From: Fragum whitleyi
Lineage: Eukaryota > Mollusca > Bivalvia > Cardiida > Cardiidae
Direction: 5' to 3'
DNA: 64,000 bases
Assembly: GCA_948146395.1 (NCBI GenBank)
Contig: OX411547.1
Location: 61,134,566 to 61,198,565 of the forward strand
The translations under genes were made by a program, and so were the position numbers. Under the pieces are notes generated by a model. It saw nothing but the letters and a program-made list of their open reading frames with translations. It was not told where the DNA came from and did not search any database. Shown here one piece after another: positions 33,324 through 45,900 of this stretch (within the stretch, counting starts at the first letter, position 1; every line of letters starts with the position of its first letter).

Positions 33324-36300
33324 TGACCTGGGCTCGCGCGAGTGACCACGGGACCACCTGAAGCTGCAACGCTCCGAGTTTCGGGTCGATCAGTCAAGGT
33401 CAAGGTCGACCCATTTGGCCAGGTATGCCAATTTGAGCGGCATAGAGCATTGGCTTCGGCCGTGCAGTCTGATCTGGGCTCGCGCGAGAGACCAGGGGAC
33501 CACCCCAACCTGCAATGCCCAGAGTTCCGGGTCGATAGGTCCAGCCTAAGGGGTAGAAAAACTGCGTACCAAGTCGCCAAAAAGTGAAGAAATTGGGCTT
33601 GTTTTGGTCTTTTCAAACGCGAACCCCATACCCTTCTGCTGTGCTGCCTGACCCGGGCTCGCGCGAGTGACCAGGGGACCATCTGAACCTGCAACGCTCC
33701 GAGTTTCGGGTCGACGGGTCAAGGCAAAGGGGTAGAAAACTGCCTACCAAGTTGCCAACAGTGAAGGCCTTTGGGGTTTGTTGGGGTTTTTCATCAGTGA
33801 ACCGCGGACCCTTGGGCTGAGCGGGCTGACCTGGGCTCGCGCGAGTGACCAGGGGACCACCCGAACCTGCAACATTCCGAGTTTCGGGTCGATCGGTCAA
33901 GCCCAAGGGGTAGAAAATCGCCTGCCAAGTTGCCAACAGTGAAGGCCTTGGGGCTTGTTTTGGTCTTTTCAACAGTGAACCGCATACCCTTCCGCTGTGC
34001 GGTCTGACCTGGGCTCGCGCGAGTGACCACGGGACCACCTGAAGCTGCAACGCTCCGAGTTTCGGGTCGATCAGTCAAGGTCAAGGTCAACCCATTTGGC
34101 CAGGTATGCCAATTTGAGCGGCATAGAGCATTGGCTTCGGCCGTGCGGTCTGATCTGGGCTCGCGCGAGAGACCAGGGGACCACCCCAACCTGCAATGCC
34201 CAAAGTTACGGGTCGATAGGTCCAGCCTAAGGGGTAGAAAAACTGCGTACCAAGTCGCCAAAAAGTGAAGAAATTGGGCTTGTTTTGGTCTTTTCAAACG
34301 CGAACCGCATACCCTTCTGCTGTGCTGCCTGACCCGGGCTCGCGCGAGTGACCAGGGGACCATCTGAACCTGCAACGCTCCGAGTTTCGGGTCGACGGGT
34401 CAAGGCAAAGGGGTAGAAAACTGCCTACCAAGTTGCCAACAGTGAAGGCCTTTGGGGTTTTTGGGGTTTTTCAGCAGTGAACCGCGGACCCTTGGGCTGA
34501 GCGGGCTGACCTGGGCTTGCGCGAGTGACCAGGGGACCACCCGAACCTGCAACATTCCGAGTTTCGGGTAGATCGGTCAAGCCAAAGGGGTAGAAAACCG
34601 CCTGCCAAGTTGCCAACAGTGAAGGCCTTGGGGCTTGTTTTGGTCTTTTCAACAGTGAACCGCATACCCTTCCGCTGTGCGGTCTGACCTGGGCTCGCGC
34701 GAGTGACCACGGGACCACCTGAAGCTGCAACGCTCCGAGTTTCGGGTCGATCAGTCAAGGTCAAGGTCGACCCATTTGGCCAGGTATGCCAATTTGAGCG
34801 GCATAGAGCATTGGCTTCGGCCGTGCGGTCTGATCTGGGCTCGCGCGAGAGACCAGGGGACCACCCCAACCTGCAATGCCCAGAGTTCCGGGTCCATAGG
34901 TCCAGCCTAAGGGGTAGAAAAACTGCGTACCAAGTCGCCAAAAAGTGAAGAAATTGGGCTTGTTTTGGTCTTTTCAAACGCGAACCGCATACCCTTTTGC
35001 TGTGCTGCCTGACCCGGGCTTGCGCCAGTGACCAGGGGACCATCTGAACCTGCAACGCTCCGAGTTTCGGGTCGACGGGTCAAGGCAAAGGGGTAGAAAA
35101 CTGCCTACCAAGTTGCCAACAGTGAAGGCCTTTGGGGTTTTGGGGGTTTTTCAGCAGTGAACCGCGGACCCTTGGGCTGAGCGGGCTGACCTGGGCTTGC
35201 GCGAGTGACCAGGGGACCACCCGAACCTGCAACATTCCGAGTTTCGGGTCGATCGGTCAAGCCCAAGGGGTAGAAAACCGCCTGCCAAGTTGCCAACAGT
35301 GAAGGCCTTGGGGCTTGTTTTGGTCTTTTCAACAGTGAACCGCATACCCTTCCGCTGTGCGGTCTGACCTGGGCTCGCGCGAGTGACCACGGGACCACCT
35401 GAAGCTGCAACGCTCCGAGTTTCGGGTCGATCAGTCAAGGTCAAGGTCGACCCATTTGGCCAGGTATGCCAATTTGAGCGGCATAGAGCATTGGCTTCGG
35501 CCGTGCGGTCTGATCTGGGCTCGCGCGAGAGACCAGGGGACCACCCCAACCTGCAATGCCCAGAGTTCCGGGTCGATAGGTCCAGCCTAAGGGGTAGAAA
35601 AACTGCGTACCAAGTCGCCAAAAAATGAAGAAATTGGGCTTGTTTTGGTCTTTTCAAACGCGAACCGCATACCCTTCTGCTGTGCTGCCTGACCCGGGCT
35701 CGCGCGAGTGACCAGGGGACCATCTGAACCTGCAACGCTCCGAGTTTCGGGTCGACGGGTCAAGGCAAAGGGGTAGAAAACTGCCTACCAAGTTGCCAAC
35801 AGTGAAGGCCTTTGGGGTTTGTTGGGGTTTTTCAGCAGTGAACCGCGGACCCTTGGGCTGAGCGGGCTGACCTGGGCTCGCGCGAGTGACCAGGGGACCA
35901 CCCGAACCTGCAACATTCCGAGTTTCGGGTCGATCGGTCAAGCCCAAGGGGTAGAAAACCGCCTGCCAAGTTGCCAACAGTGAAGGCCTTGGGGCTTGTT
36001 TTGGTCTTTTCAACAGTGAACCGCATACCCTTCCGCTGTGCGGTCTGACCTGGGCTCGCGCGAGTGACCACGGGACCACCTGAAGCTGCAACGCTCCGAG
36101 TTTCGGGTCGATCAGTCAAGGTCAAGGTCGACCCATTTGGCCAGGTATGCCAATTTGAGCGGCATAGAGCATTGGCTTCGGCCGTGCGGTCTGATCTGGG
36201 CTCGCGCGAGAGACCAGGGGACCACCCCAACCTGCAATGCCCAGAGTTCCGGGTCAATAGGTCCAGCCTAAGGGGTAGAAAAACTGCGTACCAAGTCGCC

Positions 36301-37731
36301 AAAAAGTGAAGAAATTGGGCTTGTTTTGGTCTTTTCAAACGCGAACCGCATACCCTTCTGCTGTGCTGCCTGACCCGGGCTCGCGCGAGTGACCAGGGGA
36401 CCATCTGAACCTGCAACGCTCCGAGTTTGGGGTCGACGGGTCAAGGCAAAGGGGTAGAAAACTGCCTACCAAGTTGCCAACAGTGAAGGCCTTTGGGGTT
36501 TGTTGGGGTTTTTCAGCAGTGAACCGCGGACCCTTGGGCTGAGCGGGCTGACCTGGGCTCGCGCGAGTGACCAGGGGACCACCCGAACCTGCAACATTCC
36601 GAGTTTCGGGTAGATTGGTCAAGCCAAAGGGGTAGAAAACCGCCTGCCAAGTTGCCAACAGTGAAGGCCTTGGGGCTTGTTTTGGTCTTTTCAACAGTGA
36701 ACCGCATACCCTTCCGCTGTGCGGTCTGACCTGGGCTCGCGCGAGTGACCACGGGACCACCTGAAGCTGCAACGCTCCGAGTTTCGGGTCGATCAGTCAA
36801 GGTCAAGGTCGACCCATTTGGCCAGGTATGCCAATTTGAGCGGCATAGAGCATTGGCTTCGGCCGTGCGGTCTGATCTGGGCTCGCGCGAGAGACCAGGG
36901 GACCACCCCAACCTGCAATGCCCAGAGTTCCGGGTCGATAGGTCCAGCCTAAGGGGTAGAAAAACTGCGTACCAAGTCGCCAAAAAGTGAAGAAATTGGG
37001 CTTGTTTTGGTCTTTTCAAACGCGAACCGCATACCCTTCTGCTGTGCTGCCTGACCCGGGCTCGCGCGAGTGACCAGGGGACCATCTGAACCTGCAACGC
37101 TCCGAGTTTCGGGTCGACGGGTCAAGGCAAAGGGGTAGAAAACTGCCTACCAAGTTGCCAACAGTGAAGGCCTTTGGGTTTGTTGGGGTTTTTCAGCAGT
37201 GAACCGCGGACCCTTGGGCTGAGCGGGCTGACCTGGGCTCGCGCGAGTGACCAGGGGACCACCCGAACCTGCAACATTCCGAGTTTCGGGTCGATCGGTC
37301 AAGCCCAAGGGGTAGAAAACCACCTGCCAAGTTGCCAACAGTGAAGGCCTTGGGGCTTGTTTTGGTCTTTTCAACAGTGAACCGCATACCCTTCCGCTGT
37401 GCGGTCTGACCTGGGCTCGCGCGAGTGACCACGGGACCACCTGAAGCTGCAACGCTCCGAGTTTCGGGTCGATCAGTCATGGTCAAGGTCGACCCATTTG
37501 GCCAGGTATGCCAATTTGAGCGGCATAGAGCATTGGCTTCGGCCGTGCGGTCTGATCTGGGCTCGCGCGAGAGACCAGGGGACCACCCCAACCTGCAATG
37601 CCCAGAGTTCCGGGTCGATAGGTCCTGCCTAAGGGGTAGAAAAACTGCGTACCAAGTCGCCAAAAAGTGAAGAAATTGGGCTTGTTTTGGTCTTTTCAAA
37701 CGCGAACCGCATACCCTTCTGCTGTGCTGCC
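33146..37731 (+). repeat. Super-block copy 4, with one added HOR (4,586 bp)
   Basis: HOR steps are 503, 681, 680, 680, 681, 681 and 680 bp. It matches the second half of copy 2 at offset 17,154 (T at 16764/33918) and, after one additional 680-bp HOR near 34.7-35.4 kb, at offset 17,834 (A at 18422/36256; GAAAACCACCTGCC near 19485/37319). The HORs at 34703 and 35383 share CTTGCG and CTTGCGCCAG variants, so the extra unit is probably a duplicate of its neighbour. Confidence 0.82.
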
Positions 37732-37909
37732 TGACCCGGGCTCGCGCGAGTGACCAGGGGACCATCTGAACCTGCAACGCTCCGAGTTTCGGGTCGACGG
37801 GTCAAGGCAAAGGGGTAGAAAACCGCCTGCCAAGTTGCCAACAGTGAAGGCCTTGGGGCTTGTTTTGGTCTTTTCAACAGTGAACCGCATACCCTTCCGC
37901 TGTGCGGTC
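37732..37909 (+). repeat. B/C fusion monomer (178 bp)
   Basis: The head is B (TGACCCGGGC, CCATCTGAACC, GGTCGACGGGTC, GCAAAGG up to about 37810) and the tail is C (CCGCCTGCC from 37824, then the C-type TTGTTTTGGTC end). The breakpoint lies between 37810 and 37823 in the shared GGGGTAGAAAA. The result is again a 503-bp HOR, but by a different and independent event from the seven A-to-C junctions. Confidence 0.9.
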
Positions 37910-38653
37910 TGACCTGGGCTCGCGCGAGTGACCACGGGACCACCTGAAGCTGCAACGCTCCGAGTTTCGGGTCGATCAGTCAAGGTCAAGGTCGACCCAT
38001 TTGGCCAGGTATGCCAATTTGAGCGGCATAGAGCATTGGCTTCGGCCGTGCGGTCTGATCTGGGCTCGCGCGAGAGACCAGGGGACCACCCCAACCTGCA
38101 ATGCCCAGAGTTCCGGGTCGATAGGTCCAGCCTAAGGGGTAGAAAAACTGCGTACCAAGTCGCCAAAAAGTGAAGAAATTGGGCTTGTTTTGGTCTTTTC
38201 AAACGCGAACCGCATACCCTTCTGCTGTGCTGCCTGACCCGGGCTCGCGCGAGTGACCAGGGGACCATCTGAACCTGCAACACTCCGAGTTTCGGGTCGA
38301 CGGGTCAAGGCAAAGGGGTAGAAAACTGCCTACCAAGTTGCCAACAGTGAAGGCCTTTGGGGTTTTTGGGGTTTTTCAGCAGTGAACCGCGGACCCTTGG
38401 GCTGAGCGGGCTGACCTGGGCTCGCGCGAGTGACCAGGGGACCACCCGAACCTGCAACATTCCGAGTTTCGGGTTGATCGGTCAAGCCCAAGGGGTAGAA
38501 AACCGCCTGCCAAGTTGCCAACAGTGAAGGCCTTGGGGCTTGTTTTGGTCTTTTCAACAGTGAACCGCATACCCTTCCGCTGTGCGGTCTGACCTGGGCT
38601 CGCGCGAGTGACCACGGGACCACCTGAAGCTGCAACGCTCCGAGTTTCGGGTC

Positions 38654-38675
38654 GATCAGTCAAGGTCGACCCATT
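38654..38675 (+). other. 6-bp contraction of the CAAGGT direct repeat, copy 1
   Basis: Monomer D normally has CAAGGTCAAGGTCGAC. Here one CAAGGT is missing, giving a 674-bp step (D 38608 to 39282). Simple slippage on a two-copy 6-bp repeat would produce it. Confidence 0.9.
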
Positions 38676-40687
38676 TGGCCAGGTATGCCAATTTGAGCGG
38701 CATAGAGCATTGGCTTCGGCCGTGCGGTCTGATCTGGGCTCGCGCGAAAGACCAGGGGACCACCCCAACCTGCAATGCCCAGAGTTCCGGGTCGATAGGT
38801 CCAGCCTAAGGGGTAGAAAAACTGCGTACCAAGTCGCCAAAAAGTGAAGAAATTGGGCTTGTTTTGGTCTTTTCAAACGCGAACCGCATACCCTTCTGCT
38901 GTGCTGCCTGACCCGGGCTCGCGCGAGTGACCAGGGGACCATCTGAACCTGCAACGCTCCGAGTTTCGGGTCGACGGGTCAAGGCAAAGGGGTAGAAAAC
39001 TGCCTACCAAGTTGCCAACAGTGAAGGCCTTTGGGGTTTTTGGGGTTTTTCAGCATTGAACCGCGGACCCTTGGGCTGAGCGGGCTGACCTGGGCTCGCT
39101 CAAGTGACCAGGGGACCACCCGAACCTGCAACATTCCGAGTTTCGGGTCGATCGGTCAAGCCCAAGGGGTAGAAAACCGCCTGCCAAGTTGCCAACAGTG
39201 AAGGCCTTGGGGCTTGTTTTGGTCTTTTCAACAGTGAACCGCATACCCTTCCGCTGTGCGGTCTGACCTGGGCTCGCGCGAGTGACCACGGGACCACCTG
39301 AAGCTGCAACGCTCCGAGTTTCGGGTCGATCAGTCAAGGTCAAGGTCGACCCATTTGGCCAGGTATGCCAATTTGAGCGGCATAGAGCATTGGCTTCGGC
39401 CGTGCGGTCTGATCTGGGCTCGCGCGAGAGACCAGGGGACCACCCCAACCTGCAATGCCCAGAGTTCCGGGTCGATAGGTCCAGCCTAAGGGGTAGAAAA
39501 ACTGCGTACCAAGTCGCCAAAAAGTGAAGAAATTGGGCTTGTTTTGGTCTTTTCAAACGCGAACCGCATACCCTTCTGCTGTGCTGCCTGACCCGGGCTC
39601 GTGCGAGTGACCAGGGGACCATCTGAACCTGCAACACTCCGAGTTTCGGGTCGACGGGTCAAGGCAAAGGGGTAGAAAACTGCCTACCAAGTTGCAAACA
39701 GTGAAGGCCTTTGGGGTTTTTGGGGTTTTTCAGCAGTGAACCGCGGACCCTTGGGCTGAGCGGGCTGACCTGGGCTCGGGCGAGTGACCAGGGGACCACC
39801 CGAACCTGCAACATTCCGAGTTTCGGGTCGATCGGTCAAGCCCAAGGGGTAGAAAACCGCCTGCCAAGTTGCCAACAGTGAAGGCCTTGGGGCTTGTTTT
39901 GGTCTTTTCAACAGTGAACCGCATACCCTTCCGCTGTGCGGTCTGACCTGGGCTCGCGCGAGTGACCACGGGACCACCTGAAGCTGCAACGCTCCGAGTT
40001 TCGGGTCGATCAGTCAAGGTCAAGGTCGACCCATTTGGCCAGGTATGCCAATTTGAGCGGCATAGAGCATTGGCTTCGGCCGTGCGGTCTGATCTGGGCT
40101 CGCGCGAGAGACCAGGGGACCACCCCAACCTGCAATGCCCAGAGTTCCGGGTCGATAGGTCCAGCCTAAGGGGTAGAAAAACTGCGTACCAAGTCGCCAA
40201 AAAGTGAAGAAATTGGGCTTGTTTTGGTCTTTTCAAACGCGAACCGCATACCCTTCTGCTGTGCTGCCTGACCCGGGCTCGCGCGAGTGACCAGGGGACC
40301 ATCTGAACCTGCAACACTCCGAGTTTCGGGTCGACGGGTCAAGGCAAAGGGGTAGAAAACTGCCTACCAAGTTGCCAACAGTGAAGGCCTTTGGGGTTTT
40401 TGGGGTTTTTCAGCAGTGAACCGCGGACCCTTGGGCTGAGCGGGCTGACCTGGGCTCGCGCGAGTGACCAGGGGACCACCCGAACCTGCAACATTCCGAG
40501 TTTCGGGTTGATCGGTCAAGCCCAAGGGGTAGAAAACCGCCTGCCAAGTTGCCAACAGTGAAGGCCTTGGGGCTTGTTTTGGTCTTTTCAACAGTGAACC
40601 GCATACCCTTCCGCTGTGCGGTCTGACCTGGGCTCGCGCGAGTGACCACGGGACCACCTGAAGCTGCAACGCTCCGAGTTTCGGGTC

Positions 40688-40709
40688 GATCAGTCAAGGT
40701 CGACCCATT
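40688..40709 (+). other. 6-bp contraction of the CAAGGT direct repeat, copy 2
   Basis: Same loss as near 38661, exactly 2,034 bp downstream (D 40642 to 41316 is 674 bp). The flanking variants (GGGTTGATCGG, CGCGAAAGACC) are also shared, so this is a duplicate of the same allele and not a second event. Confidence 0.88.
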
Positions 40710-42982
40710 TGGCCAGGTATGCCAATTTGAGCGGCATAGAGCATTGGCTTCGGCCGTGCGGTCTGATCTGGGCTCGCGCGAAAGACCAGGGGACCACCCC
40801 AACCTGCAATGCCCAGAGTTCCGGGTCGATAGGTCCAGCCTAAGGGGTAGAAAAACTGCGTACCAAGTCGCCAAAAAGTGAAGAAATTGGGCTTGTTTTG
40901 GTCTTTTCAAACGCGAACCGCATACCCTTCTGCTGTGCTGCCTGACCCGGGCTCGCGCGAGTGACCAGGGGACCATCTGAACCTGCAACGCTCCGAGTTT
41001 CGGGTCGACGGGTCAAGGCAAAGGGGTAGAAAACTGCCTACCAAGTTGCCAACAGTGAAGGCCTTTGGGTTTGTTGGGGTTTTTCAGCAGTGAACCGCGG
41101 ACCCTTGGGCTGAGCGGGCTGACCTGGGCTCGCGCGAGTGACCAGGGGACCACCCGAACCTGCAACATTCCGAGTTTCGGGTCGATCGGTCAAGCCCAAG
41201 GGGTAGAAAACCGCCTGCCAAGTTGCCAACAGTGAAGGCCTTGGGGCTTGTTTTGGTCTTTTCAACAGTGAACCGCATACCCTTCCGCGGTGCGGTCTGA
41301 CCTGGGCTCGCGCGAGTGACCACGGGACCACCTGAAGCTGCAACGCTCAGAGTTTCGGGTCGATCAGTCAAGGTCAAGGTCGACCCATTTGGCCAGGTAT
41401 GCCAATTTGAGCGGCATAGAGCATTGGCTTCGGCCGTGCGGTCTGATCTGGGCTCGCGCGAGAGACCAGGGGACCACCCCAACCTGCAATGCCCAGAGTT
41501 CCGGGTCGATAGGTCCAGCCTAAGGGGTAGAAAAACTGCGTACCAAGTCGCCAAAAAGTGAAGAAATTGGGCTTGTTTTGGTCTTTTCAAACGCGAACCG
41601 CATACCCTTCTGCTGTGCTGCCTGACCCGGGCTCGCGCGAGTGACCAGGGGACCATCTGAACCTGCAACGCTCCGAGTTTCGGGTCGACGGGTCAAGGCA
41701 AAGGGGTAGAAAACTGCCTACCAAGTTGCCAACAGTGAAGGCCTTTGGGTTTGTTGGGGTTTTTCAGCAGTGAACCGCGGACCCTTGGGCTGAGCGGGCT
41801 GACCTGGGCTCGCGCGAGTGACCAGGGGACCACCCGAACCTGCAACATTCCGAGTTTCGGGTCGATCGGTCAAGCCCAAGGGGTAGAAAACCGCCTGCCA
41901 AGTTGCCAACAGTGAAGGCCTTGGGGCTTGTTTTGGTCTTTTCAACAGTGAACCGCATACCCTTCCGCTGTGCGGTCTGACCTGGGCTCGCGCGAGTGAC
42001 CATGGGACCACCTGAAGCTGCAACGCTCCGAGTTTCGGGTCGATCAGTCAAGGTCAAGGTCGACCCATTTGGCCAGGTATGCCAATTTGAGCGGCATAGA
42101 GCATTGGCTTCGGCCGTGCGGTCTGATCTGGGCTCGCGCGAGAGACCAGGGGACCACCCCAACCTGCAATGCCCAGAGTTCCGGGTTGATAGGTCCAGCC
42201 TAAGGGGTAGAAAAACTGCGTACCAAGTCGCCAAAAAGTGAAGAAATTGGGCTTGTTTTGGTCTTTTCAAACGCGAACCGCATACCCTTCTGCTGTGCTG
42301 CCTGACCCGGGCTCGCGCGAGTTACCAGGGGACCATCTGAACCTGCAACACTCCGAGTTTTGGGTCGACGGGTCAAGGCAAAGGGGTAGAAAACTGCCTA
42401 CCAAGTTGCCAACAGTGAAGGCCTTTGGGTTTGTTGGGGTTTTTCAGCAGTGAACCGCGGACCCTTGGGCTGAGCGGGCTGACCTGGGCTCGCGCGAGTG
42501 ACCAGGGGACCACCCGAACCTGCAACATTCCGAGTTTCGGGTCGATCGGTCAAGCCCAAGGGGTAGAAAACCGCCTGCCAAGTTGCCAACAGTGAAGGCC
42601 TTGGGGCTTGTTTTGGTCTTTTCAACAGTGAACCGCATACCCTTCCGCTGTGCGGTCTGACCTGGGCTCGCGCGAGTGACCACGGGACCACCTGAAGCTG
42701 CAACGCTCCGAGTTTCGGGTCGATCAGTCAAGGTCAAGGTCGACCCATTTGGCCAGGTATGCCAATTTGAGCGGCATAGAGCATTGGCTTCGGCCGTGCG
42801 GTCTGATCTGGGCTCGCGCGAGAGACCAGGGGACCACCCCAACCTGCAATGCCCAGAGTTCCGGGTCGATAGGTCCAGCCTAAGGGGTAGAAAAACTGCG
42901 TACCAAGTCGCCAAAAAGTGAAGAAATTGGGCTTGTTTTGGTCTTTTCAAACGCGAACCGCATACACTTCTGCTGTGCTGCC

Positions 42983-45900
42983 TGACCCGGGCTCGCGCGA
43001 GTGACCAGGGGACCATCTGAACCTGCAACGCTCCGAGTTTCGGGTCGACGGGTCAAGGCAAAGGGGTAGAAAACTGCCTACCAAGTTGCCAACAGTGAAG
43101 GCCTTTGGGGTTTGTTGGGGTTTTTCAGCAGTGAACCGCGGACCCTTGGGCTGAGCGGGCTGACCTGGGCTTGCGCGAGTGACCAGGGGACCACCCGAAC
43201 CTGCAACATTCCGAGTTTCGGGTCGATCGGTCAAGCCCAAGGGGTAGAAAACCGCCTGCCAAGTTGCCAACAGTGAAGGCCTTGGGGCTTGTTTTGGTCT
43301 TTTCAACAGTGAACCGCATACCCTTCTGCTGTGCGGTCTGACCTGGGCTCGCGCGAGTGACCACGGGACCACCTGAAGCTGCAACACTCCGAGTTTCGGG
43401 TCGATCAGTCAAGGTCAAGGTCGACCCATTTGGCCAGGTATGCCAATTTGAGCGGCATAGAGCATTGGCTTCGGCCGTGCGGTCTGATCTGGGCTCGCGC
43501 GAGAGACCAGGGGACCACCCCAACCTGCAATGCCCAGAGTTCCGGGTCCATAGGTCCAGCCTAAGGGGTAGAAAAACTGCGTACCAAGTCGCCAAAAAGT
43601 GAAGAAATTGGGCTTGTTTTGGTCTTTTCAAACGCGAACCGCATACCCTTCTGCTGTGCTGCCTGACCCGGGCTCGCGCGAGTTACCAGGGGACCATCTG
43701 AACCTGCAACGCTCCGAGTTTCGGGTCGACGGGTCAAGGCAAAGGGGTAGAAAACTGCCTACCAAGTTGCCAACAGTGAAGGCCTTTGGGTTTGTTGGGG
43801 TTTTTCAGCAGTGAACCGCGGACCCTTGGGCTGAGCGGGCTGACCTGGGCTCGCGCGAGTGACCAGGGGACCACCCGAACCTGCAACATTCCGAGTTTCG
43901 GGTCGATCGGTCAAGCCCAAGGGGTAGAAAACCGCCTGCCAAGTTGCCAACAGTGAAGGCCTTGGGGCTTGTTTTGGTCTTTTCAACAGTGAACCGCATA
44001 CCCTTCCGCTGTGCGGTCTGACCTGGGCTCGCGCGAGTGACCACGGGAACACCTGAAGCTGCAACGCTCCGAGTTTGGGGTCGATCAGTCAAGGTCAAGG
44101 TTGACCCATTTGGCCAGGTATGCCAATTTGAGCGGCATAGAGCATTGGCTTCGGCCGTGCGGTCTGATCTGGGCTCGCGCGAGAGACCAGGGGACCACCC
44201 CAACCTGCAATGCCCAGAGTTCCGGGTCGATAGGTCCAGCCTAAGGGGTAGAAAAACTGCGTACCAAGTCGCCAAAAAGTGAAGAAATTGGGCTTGTTTT
44301 GGTCTTTTCAAACGCGAACCGCATACCCTTCTGCTGTGCTGCCTGACCCGGGCTCGCGCGAGTGACCAGGGGACCATCTGAACCTGCAACGCTCCGAGTT
44401 TCGGGTTGACGGGTCAAGGCAAAGGGGTAGAAAACTGCCTACCAAGTTGCCAACAGTGAAGGCCTTTGGGGTTTGTTGGGGTTTTTCAGCAGTGAACCGC
44501 GGACCCTTGGGCTGAGCGGGCTTACCTGGGCTCGCGCGAGTGACCAGGGGACCACCCGAACCTGCAAAAATTCCGAGTTTCGGGTCGATCGGTCAAGCCC
44601 AAGGGGTAGAAAACCGCCTGCCAAGTTGCCAACAGTGAAGGCCTTGGGGCTTGTTTTGGTCTTTTCAACAGTGAACCGCATACCCTTCCGCTGTGCGGTC
44701 TGACCTGGGCTCGCGCGAGTGACCACGGGACCACCTGAAGCTGCAACACTCCGAGTTTCGGGTCGATCAGTCAAGGTCAAGGTCGACCCATTTGGCCAGG
44801 TATGCCAATTTGAGCGGCATAGAGCATTGGCTTCGGCCGTGCGGTCTGATCTGGGCTCGCGCGAGAGACCAGGGGACCACCCCAACCTGCAATGCCCAGA
44901 GTTCCGGGTCGATAGGTCCAGCCTAAGGGGTAGAAAAACTGCGTACCAAGTCGCCAAAAAGTGAAGAAATTGGGCTTGTTTTGGTCTTTTCAAACGCGAA
45001 CCGCATACACTTCTGCTGTGCTGCCTGACCCGGGCTCGCGCGAGTGACCAGGGGACCATCTGAACCTGCAACGCTCCGAGTTTCGGGTCGACGGGTCAAG
45101 GCAAAGGGGTAGAAAACTGCCTACCAAGTTGCCAACAGTGAAGGCCTTTGGGTTTGTTGGGGTTTTTCAGCAGTGAACCGCGGACCCTTGGGCTGAGCGG
45201 GCTTACCTGGGCTCGCGCGAGTGACCAGGGGACCACCCGAACCTGCAACATTCCGAGTTTCGGGTCGATCGGTCAAGCCAAAGGGGTAGAAAACCGCCTG
45301 CCAAGTTGCCAACAGTGAAGGCCTTGGGGCTTGTTTTGGTCTTTTCAACAGTGAACCGCATACCCTTCCGCTGTGCGGTCTGACCTGGGCTCGCGCGAGT
45401 GACCACGGGACCACCTGAAGCTGCAACGCTCCAAGTTTCGGGTCGATCAGTCAAGGTCAAGGTCGACCCATTTGGCCAGGTATGCCAATTTGAGCGGCAT
45501 AGAGCATTGGCTTCGGCCGTGCGGTCTGATCTGGGCTCGCGCGAGAGACCAGGGGACCACCCCAACCTGCAATGCCCAGAGTTCCGGGTCGATAGGTCCA
45601 GCCTAAGGGGTAGAAAAACTGCGTACCAAGTCGCCAAAAAGTGAAGAAATTGGGCTTGTTTTGGTCTTTTCAAACGCGAACCGCATACCCTTCTGCTGTG
45701 CTGCCTGACCCGGGCTCGCGCGAGTGACCAGGGGACCATCTGAACCTGCAACGCTCCGAGTTTCGGGTCGACGGGTCAAGGCAAAGGGGTAGAAAACTGC
45801 CTACCAAGTTGCCAACAGTGAAGGCCTTTGGGGTTTGTTGGGGTTTTTCAGCAGTGAACTGCGGACCCTTGGGCTGAGCGGGCTGACCTGGGCTCGCGCG

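Larger units (their letters stand above)
37732..42982 (+). repeat. Region 3: HORs with a B/C fusion and two 674-bp steps
   Basis: It opens with a fused B/C monomer (37732-37909), then 680-bp HORs and two 674-bp steps (D at 38608 to 39282 and 40642 to 41316). The two short HORs share GGGTTGATCGG (T at 38475 and 40509) and the 6-bp loss, 2,034 bp apart, showing a three-HOR duplication. The HORs at 39962-41996 are co-linear with 22312-24352. Confidence 0.83.
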
